From the NCBI GenBank assembly GCA_020081605.1, contig JAHREC010000062.1:4521758-4585757 (forward strand): a DNA stretch of 64,000 nt, written 5' to 3'. Below the pieces are notes generated by a model. That model was given only the letters and a program-made list of their open reading frames with translations. It searched no databases and was not told where the DNA came from. Position 1 is the first letter of the stretch; each line of letters starts with the position of its first letter. The position numbers and the translations under genes are program-made. The DNA is from Albifimbria verrucaria (taxonomy: Eukaryota > Ascomycota > Sordariomycetes > Hypocreales > Stachybotryaceae). Shown one piece after another: positions 48,762 through 61,112 of the stretch.

Positions 48762-49694
48762 GCATCAATATTGGTGCCAATGGGGTGTGACTTCACCCAT
48801 CTTCATGTAAATATACCTACCAAGCGTCAATCAAGCGATACCAGCGTCTCATACAATTAAAAAAATTTTGGAGTGTGAAAATACAAGTGCCATTGTTCCT
48901 ATTCATTGTCGTGAAATCATGATCGAAGAGTCTTGGACTGTAAGTATAGGGTAGGACTGGAAGAGGAGGGCGACAGGTGTTGCTCCAAATAAATGGGTAT
49001 ATTTCAGCGGTTGCTATTCGCCGCTAACAACGCATACCAAGTTTTGCACTCAGTTGTACTTGGGATTGCAATAGTAGTCGTTTTCTTTCTGCTGCTGCTC
49101 TGGCTGTGATTCAAAACATGCACAGACGATGCTATTGAAACATGTTTAGTTGGAGGCTCTATGGGTGCCAGCTAATGGAACCCTCTTTGTCTGTTATGCT
49201 ATAAAGATAGGAACAATATTTGAGGGACTCGAGAATACTATTGTAACGTACTTAATTGTACGAGCGTATAAACATTCAACACACTAACCCACGGTCTGAA
49301 TCATATAGTGTCCCTACCATTCTCCAGTTATTCAGCGACACGCTCATGTGCTTGGCATTGCTACTAATTGTTCTGCCATTCTCCACCGCCCAAGTAAATC
49401 TGTTGTTGTTTTTCCTTGCGTCTTTTACAACCTCATCAACATTTGCCGTGTCCGTACCTTGCATGGCTTTGTTCATGGTCAAACGAAGGCCAGGATACTC
49501 GTCAACGAATCAGTAATTAAAGAATGTGTCTAGTCGTCCTGGCTTAGCAGTTTCCCCAGGCTTGTCTCGGGAGCTCTCTTGCGGCCGGGTTCCCTCAGTT
49601 TGACTCCAAACAGAGACCGGAGCTCAAACAGCCTAGCTAGCAAACCACCATTTTGGAGATTGCTTGTAAATTTCCCGCCTATCACAATTCCACT
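48762..49694. other. intergenic region, no supported gene
   Basis: About 0.9 kb. The ORF 49256-49516 (plus) has a hydrophobic stretch but no start context or family; its reverse strand is equally open. Nothing else seen. Confidence 0.4.
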
Positions 49695-50436
49695 ATGCAG
49701 TTTGGCAGTACGCTAGGGAGGCGTGCGCCACGTTCGCCATTACAAACATTGACGACTTGTTCGTTTTGGTCACTTTCTTTGCCGAGGCAACAACAAGCAG
49801 AGCAATAACACCATGGAAAATCGTTATTGGTCAATATGTTGGGTTCACTATCATTGTGGCTATTAGCATGATTGGGTTTGGTATTTCGTTTGTCATGCCC
49901 TCGGAGCCGATTGGCTTCCTCGGCTTGTTGCCTATTCTTCTAGGTGTCTGGAAGTTTTTCAGTTTATTCCTACCTGATACCGATGAAGAGGCTGAAATCA
50001 CAACAGCCACAGCGATGAAAGGCATATTAAAAGTCACACTAATTACCCTGATGAATGGCGGGGATAATATTGGCACTTACATCCCACTCTTCTCACAAGT
50101 AGAACGAGTAGAGCTGGCTGTGTATATGGTCGTATACTATATCCTACTTGGCTTATGGTGCCTGGCTGCATTCCTGATCATGAGGCAAAAGCACATCCTA
50201 GCGCTTGTCCAGAAATACGTCGATTATGCTATCCCCTTTTATATATTGGTTTGGGCATATTCATCATCGTCAAGTCTGATTGCTATCCATGGGCTATTGA
50301 GCATATCGACCACGCCTCTGCATTAAACCCGGGCCAGGGTACAATGGCTGGTATGACAACTTTCATACTCTTGGCATCGACATGCGGCATGGCATGGTTC
50401 ACAGTCGCAAAAGGAAGTTGCAAACAGCCCCGCTGA
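49695..50436 (+). CDS. CadD-like cadmium resistance transporter (two frameshifts)
   Basis: Integral membrane protein resembling the cadmium resistance transporter family (PF03596, Staphylococcus CadD). The start at 49695 (MQFGSTLG) leads, after one base is restored in GGG 49716-49718, into EACATFAITNIDDLFVLVTF, the typical first helix with the N-x-DD motif. Further matches are FAEATTSRAITPWKIVIGQY and MNGGDNIGTYIPLF, the family's second Asn/Asp motif, and the last part KSDCYPWAIEHID. A TTTT run at 50237-50240 also lacks one base. The corrected length is 248 codons with about six hydrophobic helices, normal for the family. Intronless. Cadmium specificity is from the bacterial family, not demonstrated for the fungal members. 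Confidence 0.82.
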
Positions 50437-52826
50437 GATCGATCTCACTGCAAGAGACCCCCTTCACCTACGACAGCCGCTACGATAGAGAATTCGACTG
50501 CGGAGACAGAAGCTCGCCGTTCCGCCGATGGCTGAGCACAGTTGCAATCCAACAGTTTGCCAATATTGATGCCAAATAATGGACTGTAATGATTATTCAT
50601 GGAAACTGGAGGATTAGACCAGTGAACATGATCTAGCAGCTATCGTTCACACTACTTGTACGTACCAGGAGTTGTTCCATTGGAAAATATCTAAGGAAAT
50701 TCTCGTCGGAACCATCATCGCGGCTTCTACATCGTTGCATCATCTTACGTTCTATGATTGAGGAATCTCGGGTACGCCATATCCACTTACTTATATGACG
50801 GTCATGAAAATATGCATGGTTCGTTCTTTCGCCCGCCCCTGTGGAGAACTTAAACGATTGTCTCGTCACGAATATCTGTATTTATGCCAATTAGCGTCAG
50901 GAGTTCAACTGGCCTTCATCAGAGAGACAAATGTCATTTGGAGTATAATGAATGATTGCCATTGGGATTAAATAGAAGCCCTCACCAAGGTTTCCAACCC
51001 ATTGCTCATGGCGCAAGGATGAGTCGGGTTTAATTTAAATGATAATGAACACAGCTTCCAAATCTGATATTCGTTGTCTATACCCTTGCTCACACCTAAC
51101 GGCGTGCAGGCCATAGGACAAACCGCGAAGAAAAGATAGTATCGACGGCGAGGCTCTCATCATACAACTGTCTTCATACTAATAAATCGGCTTGAATGAA
51201 ACACAACACGGGATCCGAAGACCAACGAGCTTGCGCCAATATGTCTCCTGTTTTTGACTACGGGATCCCGCTATTCCGTAGGATCCTTGTTTGCCAAGCG
51301 ATGCTTATACATGCAAAGTCTTCCATACGATCAGGAGCACGCGCCTCGATCACTTCTGGGCTACATTAGTCAACACTGCTAACTAGCTTGGAAAACTCTT
51401 ATAACGAGGCCATTACCTTGGCACCGCGCTCTGGTCCGACCCTTGTCACTCTCCTTGAACTTGGGCTCCCATCTCAGGGCAAGCCAAAGCAAGCTCACAG
51501 CTAGTGTCCGTCAACAACGGTTCCGAAGACCGGCTCGCGTAAAAGTTAGCCAGCGCCTTCTGTCCCTGCTGACAACTTTGGTTTGGCCAAGAAATGGGTG
51601 GCTGAGCTATTCCGGCCGCTGCTATTCCATTGCACATTGTTCTCTTCAGCTCCTATCCGTTGTATTTCGCCAAGAGCCAAGCTTTGAACCCCACTCTGCT
51701 CATCAACACACACGATTCTGGATGGTCCGTGGCAAACCAGTGCTGGGACCACGGCATCCTGGAGCCCGCCCAGTAAATGGCTGCTGAGCGAGTCCCCGCG
51801 TTTCCGCTTCGGTTGTGGTGTGTTAGCTCCCAATCGTAGTCAAGCGTCCAGGTTGGCTGGTGATCCTGTGCCGTACCCCAACATCGGCCCTACTCACCGT
51901 GGGCCAATCTGGGACAGGCCACCTGGAATACCGGCCCGCGCAAGATTTGCATACTTTTAGTATGGTGGAGGGAAAGGATTTCCCCAGACAACTTTAATCT
52001 CAAGTGTGTGACTTAAGCGCTGCCAAGAATAGAGCCCCCTCAAGGCTTCAGACAGGTCTTGGGAGACAATGTCCCCACCGGTTCAAAGTGTGCCCCGGAT
52101 TGAGCCCAGTGAAGCATGAGAGATATGGGATGGGCGGAAGATGGCCTCTAATTCTACTCAACGAACTGGGCAAGTTCGGGAATTGTATCCTGAATTGGCA
52201 CGATTTCCTAGAGCTTTATGAAATGAGGTTACAATTGGCTTACTACGCCTACGCTGGGAATATTGGGGTTTCAGCGCATCATTCGGGATTGTGATGCATA
52301 AGAATATGATGGGGCCCTCCCAAGCCGGAACCCCAGAACTCGATTCCGATTCAGATAGGAGGCGTAGGGATTAGCGGCGCGTGCTAGATTTGGCCTGAAG
52401 GATTCCCCTGGCACAAGGTGGACTCTAGCTGATCGTGGTGGTGCTAATGAATTTCCAAGTTGACGGTAGGCCAGATGCCAGCTCGATCCTTGGCATGCTC
52501 CTATGTCCGTATTGGGATCGGCCTCAAGGCAAAGCGAGCCGAAAAATGAGCTGCGTCAATCCTCGTGCTCGTGGCAGGGAGGCCACGCGCGTTGACATTC
52601 CCAGAAATCATTTCGATACCGCCGTCGCGGATCTTACGATGCACTTGCATCCATTTCTGGTCTCGGCCCTGAGGCAAGGCGCTCCGAAACTACAGCTGGA
52701 ATGGTCTGCCTCTTCGAAACTTCATAAAGTGGTCGTCTTTTCCTTCGCTCAGGACCATCTACCCTCTTCACCATCTTCAGATTCGCTCGGTTTCCTCCGC
52801 AGAGACTCTAGTGACTATCCTTCACG
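50437..52826. other. intergenic region, no supported gene
   Basis: About 2.4 kb, GC-richer from 51400 on. ORFs at 51443-51833 exist on both strands and 52435-52959 runs into the transporter gene; none shows a domain. The last 90 bases before 52827 are CT-rich, a typical strong fungal promoter leader, suggesting high expression of the transporter. Confidence 0.4.
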
Positions 52827-54803
52827 ATGGCGTCAATTCACGACGAAAAAGACGCGGATGTGCACGAGATTAAGCCCCAGGCCGTTGTCGCCACCAAGGC
52901 TTCGCTTGGAGATGAGGCCTTCCAGCAAGCTATGCTTAAGGAGCCTCCCTCGTGGCTAGGCAATCCTATCATTATCCCTGCTATCCTTGTTGCTTTCTGC
53001 TGCTCTACTGCCAACGGTTACGATGGATCCCTCTTCGGAACTCTACTCTCCAACGACAGTTTCAAGGAATTCTTCGAGGTCGAGAACAAGGGTATTGGAG
53101 CCGGTATGTAGAGAAACTATGGCATTCGACAGATTGAAGAGCTCGCTCCTCTGACCACAAACTATAGGCATTGTTACAGCCATGTACCAAATCGGTGGAG
53201 TCGTTTCCATTCCTTTCGTCGGTCCTGCGATTGATACATGGGGGCGACGTGTTGGCATGCTCATTGGCGCCGCCATCATTGTCATTGGCGTCATCATCCA
53301 ACTTACTTGCATTACTACCAACAGTGCGGATCAATTCATGGCTGGACGCTTCTTCCTTGGCTTCGGTGTTCAGGTTGCAGCAGCGGCTGGACCGATTTAT
53401 GTCGTTGAAGTTGCTCATCCTGCCCATCGTGGTATCTGTGGTGGTCTCTATAACGTCATGTGGCCTGTTGGCGCATTGGTTGCCAGCGCTGCGGCTCGCG
53501 GCAGTCTCTCATACGGTAACAACACAAGCTGGATGATTCCTGTCGGACTCCAAGCCATGTGAGTACCCCAGATGTACAAGGAAATGCCTTCAAAGGCTGA
53601 CATGGTCACAGGTTTCCCGGAATCATTTGTGTGGCAGCACTATTTTTGCCGGAATCTCCGCGTTGGTTGTATACTAACAATAAGCGCCAACAAGCTCATG
53701 ACGTGCTGACCAAGCTCCATGGTCATGGCAATGCCAACAGCGAGTGGGTGAAGTTGCAATTGCATGAATATGAAGAGTTCCTCGAGTTGGAGGGCTCCGA
53801 TAAGAAATGGTGGGATTACCGGGCCTTGTTCCGTACTCGAGCCGCTTTCTACCGCCTCACTTGCAACTGTATTGTCTCTTGCTTTGGTCAATGGGTAGGT
53901 GCATCTTATATTACTCTTTCACCTTTACTTCTCCCTCTGCTTCTTATACTTACAAATTGCACCAGGCTGGTAACGGTATTGTCTCCTACTTCCTCAGTGC
54001 TTTCCTCGACACAGCTGGTATCAGGGGCGCAGCCAATCAAATGAATGTGCAGCTCGGTATGAACGCGATTCAAATTGTCTTTGCCTGCTGCGGTGCCTCT
54101 ATCACTGATCTGGTCGGCCGTCGCCCCTTGCTCTTGATCGTCAACGTTGTTTGTGGACTTTGCTGGATCGGAGTTATTGTCCCTGCGTCCATCGCCAATA
54201 TTGTGGACAAGGATGACGAGAGCCAACGTGCTGCTGTCGACCCCAATGTGTCACGAGCCATGCTGGCAATGGTCTACATCTTCCAAATTTGCTACTCTGC
54301 TGGCTGGACTCCGATGCAGGCTCTGTACCCTGTCGAAGTACTTAACTACGAGATTCGAGCTAAGGGCATGGCTTTCAGCGGTCTTTTCACCAACTTCGGT
54401 ATGTATTTCCTCTGATTTGGAGACTTAAGATGTAGCTAACCAGGTGAACTTAGCTCTTCTTTCAAACCAGCTGGGTGTTCCTGTTGCGCTCAACGACATT
54501 CAATGGAAGACCTACATTGTCTTCTGCGTGTGGTGTTTCATCCAAGCAGGTGTCTTGTACTTCTTGGTTCCCGAGACTAAGAATCGTACCGTAAGTGCAC
54601 TAATTTCAACATCTCCTACATTGGTGTCAATAACTCTTATGTCGGATTTACTGACTGGATTTGTTTACAGCTCGAGGAACTCGATCGTATCTTTTCGGCT
54701 CCCAACCCTGTCAAGGCCTCGACAGAAAAGAAACTTTATGAAGTTGATGCAGATGCAAACATTCTTCATGTCGATACAGCTGAGCATGTCTCGACGGCTT
54801 AAA
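52827..54803 (+). CDS. MFS sugar transporter (lactose/hexose permease type)
   Basis: Sugar-porter family plasma-membrane carrier. Six exons with introns 53104-53167, 53559-53611, 53895-53965, 54399-54453 and 54591-54671 give 551 codons with no break. Motifs in order: GYDGSLFGTLLSND in helix 1, GPAIDTWGRRVGMLIG in loop 2-3, GRFFLGFGVQVAAAAGPIYV in helix 4, EVAHPAHRG, PESPRWLYTNNKR, LVGRRPLLLIVNVV, and a C-terminal VPETKNRT-LEELDRIF motif across the last intron. The N-terminal 50 residues are hydrophilic. The motif pattern fits the lactose permease/xylose-type clade common in Aspergillus; the substrate is not certain. Confidence 0.92.
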
Positions 54804-56071
54804 TGTTGTGATAGGAATATGGGATGTTGCATGTCTCGACCTTTATTACACTTCTATGGCCGGCATGGGAACGGATCTGGGAAAACATAACATGCCGAGC
54901 CTCTAGTGCCATTTGATAAACCTCTACTACTCTCAGTCATGTTAATCTTGTGCCCTCAAATCATGTATGGTGAATGCAATCTAAGTCTACGACAGTGGTA
55001 ATGTAGATACCGATGACGAACAGAGTTCGCATAATGAAACACGACTTGAATAAGTAAATGGAAACGCGAGAAATTTCTGGAATTTCTACAGTTTCTCGTG
55101 GCGTTTATATGAACGCCAGGCAGCATCCTCAGGTCTCAATAGCTCATTTCTAACGCGGATACGGGGCGTTACTGAACTCTTAGCCGCCACATCTCTAGTC
55201 TTGTTCAAATAAAGGAGCATGCACCACGAAGTAATGGATCACTATGTAACAATTCGTGAGCACATAAGGAAGTTAACCGACCTAATGAGTTGAGATGAAT
55301 CATGATTGAAGTTGTGGGTCGGCAGTATTGGTTGTAATTATCGATAATGCGGTGCTGCAGTTGGTTTCCTTTAGTACATCTCAACATAGCACAGTTCTAT
55401 GCCCCCAAAGCGGGTAGTCCTGTTGCTAAAGCTTATAAGCACGTCATAGGTATCACAAAACTACGAACTTGCTCTATTCTTGGTTGGCTCGGCTGAGCTG
55501 GCTATATGGAAAACGCGAATTCGGACATAAAGATAAAGACAACATGTTGCCACATAACGCGGGTGTTATCGGATATCTGGTGTGTTGCCATGAAACAGAA
55601 TATAGATTAGACCAAAATGGGTACTAAAGTATTACATAGGAGTCAAAGCTTCTAGTCTCAGTACCAGAATCTTGTTTTAACCATCTGGTTGGGGATAGAA
55701 CAACACAGATCGCGAGCCTGACTATTTCAAAGACTATAGAAGCAATGTCGATGGGAAGATAAGCAAAATTCGACTAAATATGGTCTGAACTATTAATGCT
55801 GAATAAGAACGCAAGGTAGAACTGAAGAAATCTGAATACATTAAAGGTGAAAGATATAGGCTTCTCCTTCCTTTGAGGTTGGGCAATCTACAATCTTCGA
55901 ACCATCAAGTGGGTGAACGGGATAAAACTAATCTAGTACAGCTAAAACTAAAGACAAGACCTATGTCTATTTTCCTTCCAACCCCAACATGTTACCCTCT
56001 ATTAGGTTGCTTAGTCTATTTTAATTCTCATAACATGCATAGACTGGCATCTTCTGACTAGAAGAATCAGG
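54804..56071. other. intergenic region, no supported gene
   Basis: About 1.3 kb, AT-rich after 55500. Only short ORFs (55205-55387 minus, 55873-56061 plus) without recognisable content. Confidence 0.4.
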
Positions 56072-57423
56072 CTAAATTTCAAATCCCTGACTTTTTAAGA
56101 ACTTGAAAATTGTTTTAAAAGCTTCAGAGGCGATGTAATGGAAATTGATGTTGTGCCTGTCTTCCCTTAGCAATCGTCATAGGAGTTAGTATGATGGGAG
56201 TTAAGTATTTACCCAGCAGGAAGATTATCGACATATTGAAGGGCTTTGGCTTCTGTAAATAGATTTTCTGTGCCGTTTAAAACACCAATACAATTCCCAC
56301 CACAGGCAGAAAGATCGTATTGGCCCTGCAAAACCAAGACAGGAGCCTTGACATTACTGTACTGGATACTAGATCTTAGCAGAGAGGGTAGTTCGCCCAC
56401 AGCAAATGGCTGGGCTTCAACTCCATGGGCCCAACTGAAAACTTTGTGGTCAAAATAAGGCGCCTTGAAGTATATGTATGCAGTGGCATAGAGATCTACC
56501 GGTTGGATATAGCCAGTGTCAAGATGGCTCCAACGGTTTGGATCGAGAGAATTAGCCACACGCAAGCTTGCTCCAGCTAAGAAAGGAGCAAAATAGCTGA
56601 GGTTTCCACTAAAGCCGGTAAGCGCAATCGCATCCACAAGCTTCTCGCTCGCGGAAGCAACAGTTAAGTAGGAGCCGTAACTATGGCCGATTAAGGCTAC
56701 TTTGGAGGCCTTGAGAGTTTTTCGTGTGTAGTCCACGATTGAATTCAGAACCGCAGCATGAACTTGAAATTGGGCATCATCGAAAGAGCTCACGCTGTTA
56801 AATGTTAGTATGGCTCTTTTAAGAAAGGATAAGCTTGCGCAAGGTAAGCGAGTTATACGCACGTCGAAGATTTCCCACACCCACACGGTCATAATTGACC
56901 ACTGAATATCCTGCAGCTAGGGCTGCTTTAACGAAGTTGTATTTTTCATTACCCGGAAAGTCCGGTTGCCAATATCTATCAATGTCAATGGTCAGTGAAA
57001 CTACTGCGTGCTAGCTAACTAGGTTGTTTCTAGGAACAGGTCGAAAATGGACAAATAAATGTAAAAAGAAAATAAAAAATCGTACCTCTGGGATTCAATG
57101 ATACCATGCGTAAGTATGAGAAATCGCTTGCTTCTACCACATATAGTCGTGCTAATGTTGTAGGTGCTTTGTCTCGGTTCTGTCAAGGCCTGAGCCACTG
57201 GTAAGGGGTTTTGAGAAGTCCCAACATCACGCCTGGTCAAATTGAAAACCAGAGACGTGACATCCCAGTTATCTGTGATATCGGTGGTGAAGACATAGCG
57301 AGGAACATTGACTGTCATGGATAATATATGTTCCTTACACAAATCACCGATATTGCGATCATCAGGGGCAGGCGCCGCTGTGGCTGTTAGAACCAGGCCA
57401 AGCAGGAATAATAAGACGTGCAT
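56072..57423 (-). CDS. secreted alpha/beta-hydrolase fold serine hydrolase (one frameshift)
   Basis: Secreted esterase/lipase-like enzyme. Four exons; introns are 56976-57085, 56795-56862 and 56166-56212. The signal peptide is MHVLLFLLGLVLTATAA. Fold landmarks: LILTHGI (oxyanion strand), VVNYDRVGVG, nucleophile elbow LIGHSYGSYL (Ser), VLVLQGQYD (acid residue) and the catalytic His in RHNINFHY in the last small exon. A TTT run on plus (56871-56873) just before the second intron lacks one base; 376 codons result. The last exon is easily missed, because the open frame otherwise stops right after NLPAG. The substrate is unknown. Confidence 0.85.
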
Positions 57424-58109
57424 TGTTGCAAATATGAGAAAAGTCTTTTGATATTACAAAAAATGAAGCTACTACTCAAATTCATCAAACATTGTCTAAC
57501 AGTGAAGCTATATGTACGATGCCTTGATGTGGTTACTTTATTGCAGCAACCAAACGTTACTTTTGCTTGACCTAGATCTGCCAACGTTATGCTGCTGAGA
57601 AGCAGGACCTTTGCGACATCACTAACTCAAGCAAGCCTAGTGGATTTGTCATGTCAAGTAATCGACGGGGTTATGGTAACGAAGATGTACCAAACAGGGC
57701 AAGGCATCACGAGTATGACAAAGTAAGATGACTACCGACAAAGCATGCGGTAAACAAATCCTAGCCGTGTAGCCGGGTTCCATAATTCGTCCTGACCATT
57801 CATTGTTTCCGGCCTCAGATAGCACCCTGACATTGGATACAAAGACTTGGACTCAATTCAGACAGAATTACAACTGTAAAGGATCTCCTACAGTTTTCTG
57901 TGGTCTATGACAACCTGGCAACCCCCACGCATATTCTGTATGTCCTGTAGATAAACGGGCATGTATCGACAATGCAGGCTGTTGAAGCCGGTGATAAGCG
58001 ACTCAAACCGAACATGAGTATAAAGCAAAGCTCAATGACTGGATTTCATCAGTTTGTTGAGCCTTTCGAGATAAATTACTTCTCATATTTAATCGGATTA
58101 AACTGTAAA
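57424..58109. other. divergent promoter region
   Basis: About 0.7 kb between the divergently transcribed hydrolase and MFS gene. No gene seen. An in-frame upstream ATG at 57972 could extend the MFS product by 46 residues, but they do not look like an MFS N-terminus. Confidence 0.4.
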
Positions 58110-59635
58110 ATGTCTTTGCGTTACGAAGAGAAGTTAACGTGTAACACTCCCCAACCACCTTCCAGCCAGTGTGGCGCAGATGGCGGCAACTTGTGTGTTG
58201 CAAGTGAGGACCAATTGGAAGCTGGGAATTACGAAACCCAAGCTCCTTACGAACCTCGAGCTCCAGATGGCGGTGTATCTGCTTGGCTCGCCTTACTTGG
58301 TTCGTGGTGCATGTTATTTTGCACTTTCGGCCTCATCAATTGTAACAAGAAACATTGTTCAAATCAGTTTACACCAACCCATTTACTAACCATTTTAAGG
58401 TATTGGCACTTTTCAAGGGTACTATGAGCAAGTTTTGCTCAAAGGTTATGCGGCCAGTACAGTCGCATGGATTCCATCTCTGCAAATATTCTTTGCATAC
58501 TTGACCGTACGTTGACCTCCAGACGGGGTAAAATTTAACATTCTCATAGATTTCATCGTTACAGAACCCATTCACTGGCCGCCTATACGACATATATGGG
58601 CCTCGGTATTTGGTTCTTGTGGGATCAATTCTGCAAGTATTTGGCTTGATGATGACTTCACTCTCTACTCAATACTATCAAATTCTGTTGTCTCAGGGAA
58701 TCTGTACTTCCCTTGGCATGTCTGCAATATACGTACCAGGTAACTCCTCTGTTCTTCCGAGGATGTCTCATATGTAACGTGGTTCTGATATTTTACAGCA
58801 ACGGCCTGTCTGGCAGGATGGTTCGATAAAAGAGAGGTATGGCATATGGCATTGCTACGAGCGGTTCCAGTGTTGGCGGTGTCGTCTTACCCATTATGAT
58901 AAGTCGTCTCATTCCCCGCATTGGCTTCCCTGGGCGATGAGATCATCTGTCTTCTTGATTTTGGGTTTGCTTATAATAGCAAATGTCACGGTCGCATCCC
59001 GGTTACCACCAAATCCTACGGCAATATCTCGTCAAGCGATATTTAGTCCATTCTTTGACTTGAAGTTGATGCTCATAAATCTTGGATTTTTGCTCCTTAC
59101 GTTTGGGGTCTTCGTTCCCATCAACTACATCACAGTTGAGTCCTTAAGTCATGGGCTAAGCTATGACCTATCGCATTATTTGATTGCAACCATGAACGCT
59201 GGCAGTCTCTTTGGCAGAATATTTTCTGGTGTAATCGCTGATATAGCAGGGGCTTATAACACATTTATATCTGTCTCAGCGCTAGCTGGCATCCTGGTTT
59301 TAGGACTCTATATTCCAGCATCAAACTCTACCACTATTTTCATTTTCTCAGTTCTGTTTGGGTTTACGTCTGGTGCATATATTGCCCTGATAGCGCCACT
59401 AATTGTAAAGATCTCTCCCTTGTCTGAGTCTGGATATCGTATTGGATTATTGTTCCTTTTGTCTTCGTTTAGTGGTCTTGTTACCAATCCAATTGCAGGC
59501 TCGATACTGGAGCTTTGGGATGGGAGTTACACGGGGATGAAGATATTCTCAGGTGTTATGCTTTTGGCTGGGACTTCGGTGGTTCTTATTTCCCGTCTCT
59601 TAGCTACAAACTGGAGACTGAAGGTTGTGTTCTGA
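58110..59635 (+). CDS. MFS monocarboxylate-type transporter (two frameshifts)
   Basis: Membrane carrier of the monocarboxylate porter group of the MFS (yeast Mch family, riboflavin carrier Mch5). Introns are 58342-58399, 58507-58564 and 58740-58798. The signature [20 protein letters not shown] marks helix 1 of this group, followed by [12 protein letters not shown] and [14 protein letters not shown]. Breaks at 58836-58837 (GG) and 58928-58930 (CCC) each lack one base and separate the first half from the long open second half starting at 58937 ([20 protein letters not shown]); 451 codons result. The start at 58110 is preferred because the helix 1 motif then lies at about residue 50, as usual. 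Substrate unknown. Confidence 0.85.
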
Positions 59636-59932
59636 TTTGATCTGCGCGCATGAACATAGAAGGTGTTGTTTTATCAGACCTCTTTGAAACACTGCTTAAC
59701 GTCCTGTTAAATAGCTCTTCTATCGATTCCTGCTATTCTTACTTCTGGGAACGCGTGGAAGTGTGAAAGAGCTAGACGTTCACATTTGGAGAATAAACTC
59801 AATACTTTCCGTCCCGTCAATTAACTGCTTTCCTGCAGTTTAGCAGCAACTTAGAACAAGTATCAATGATCATATCCCGACTGAATTCATTAATATTATG
59901 ATATGAAAGCTAAGATTGCTGTGATAGAACAC
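59636..59932. other. shared 3' region
   Basis: About 300 bases between two convergent stops (MFS gene and pectin lyase). AT-rich, nothing coding seen. Confidence 0.4.
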
Positions 59933-61112
59933 TTATATCTTGCCAAACCCGGCAGTGTTTATAACTGACTTAGCAGCGTCATAAGTAGAAGCAGAAGCTA
60001 TGTTCTTGCCTCTAAAGTTGGTAATGAAGTCGGTGTCAGTCCCAGAAAAGGAACCAGAGCTTCCGAAACCATTGACCTGACAGGCACGACCTAGTGCAGA
60101 GGAACATGCCGAGTTGGCACTGGTGCTAGGACTGCTGAACAATCTACCCCTCTAGATGAATCAATCGGGTTCTGCACGTTTTGAAAAACGTTGCCTTCTG
60201 CAAGAACCATGCCGCCGGCGTCAATCTCAAAGGCATGTCCATTAATATCGTACCAGTAGTTGTTGACGGCATGGAGAAGTGTGTTGCCTGCAACCTTAGG
60301 TCCGCGACCAGAGATATGCGTGACGAGGTTGTTCTTGAATGTAATCAACTGCGGAACATTAGATGTGTCCACTGTCAGTTTTGCATCTGAACTCACATCA
60401 TTAGAACCGGTGAAATAAAGAGCCCAGTAATGATAACCGTTGCAGTTGGTAGACCAGGAGCTGGTTCCATCGATCTTGCTATTCGAAATTGTGACCCGGT
60501 TACTTGCCGAGTTTCCCAACACAATGTGTTGACGCCCGATAAGTGACGTTGTTACATGGTCAATCCAAACCATGTCAGCCCCATCAAGTGTGATGGCGTC
60601 ACCGCCCCAGACGTACTGTGGGTTAAGGTTGGTGATGTGGATGTTCTGTATTATGACATTGCTGGCTCCACTGACAATGCGCACGCCTTTGCCCTTGATG
60701 ATTCCCTTATTGCCAACTCCAATGAGCGATTTGTTAGACTTGATAGTAATCCCCAAAAGGCCAGCTTTATCATATCGAACATTCACTTTCGGGGCATTGG
60801 GCTGGTAGTTGCCACACCAGTTGTCTTTGTTAATTGCGGTCTGACATCCAGATCCAGTGCCCCAAGGTGCACAACCAGTCTCTGAAGCAATTCCTTCAGA
60901 CCCTGTAAAGTCAAAGGTCCTGTCAAGGTAGATTACTCGAGGCGAAGAGTCACCAAGATAAGACACCAGCTGAGCTGTAGTAGTGGGATAGACAGCGGAA
61001 GCAGAACCACCGCCTGTAACTCCTTTGCAAAACCCTCTGCAGCACCTGTCACCGCGGCAACAACCTGGGTAAAGGCTGCGATCGCTGGCCCAAAAATCGC
61101 AATAGACTTCAT
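59933..61112 (-). CDS. pectin lyase, polysaccharide lyase family 1 (two frameshifts)
   Basis: Secreted endo-pectin lyase (EC 4.2.2.10) cleaving methyl-esterified pectin by beta-elimination. Intronless, 393 residues. Start ATG 61110-61112 begins signal peptide [20 protein letters not shown]; the break at 61022-61023 (CC on plus) lies just after it, and a second at 60147-60150 (CCCC on plus) before the C-terminal domain. Family blocks: [99 protein letters not shown] and the terminal [10 protein letters not shown]. The WIDHVT and Trp-rich segments distinguish pectin lyases from pectate lyases, which keep Ca2+-binding Asp residues. Confidence 0.92.

Noticed and set aside
52435..52959. Plus-strand ORF of 174 codons before the sugar transporter
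   Set aside because: It runs into the transporter exon in another frame and covers its promoter; no domain.
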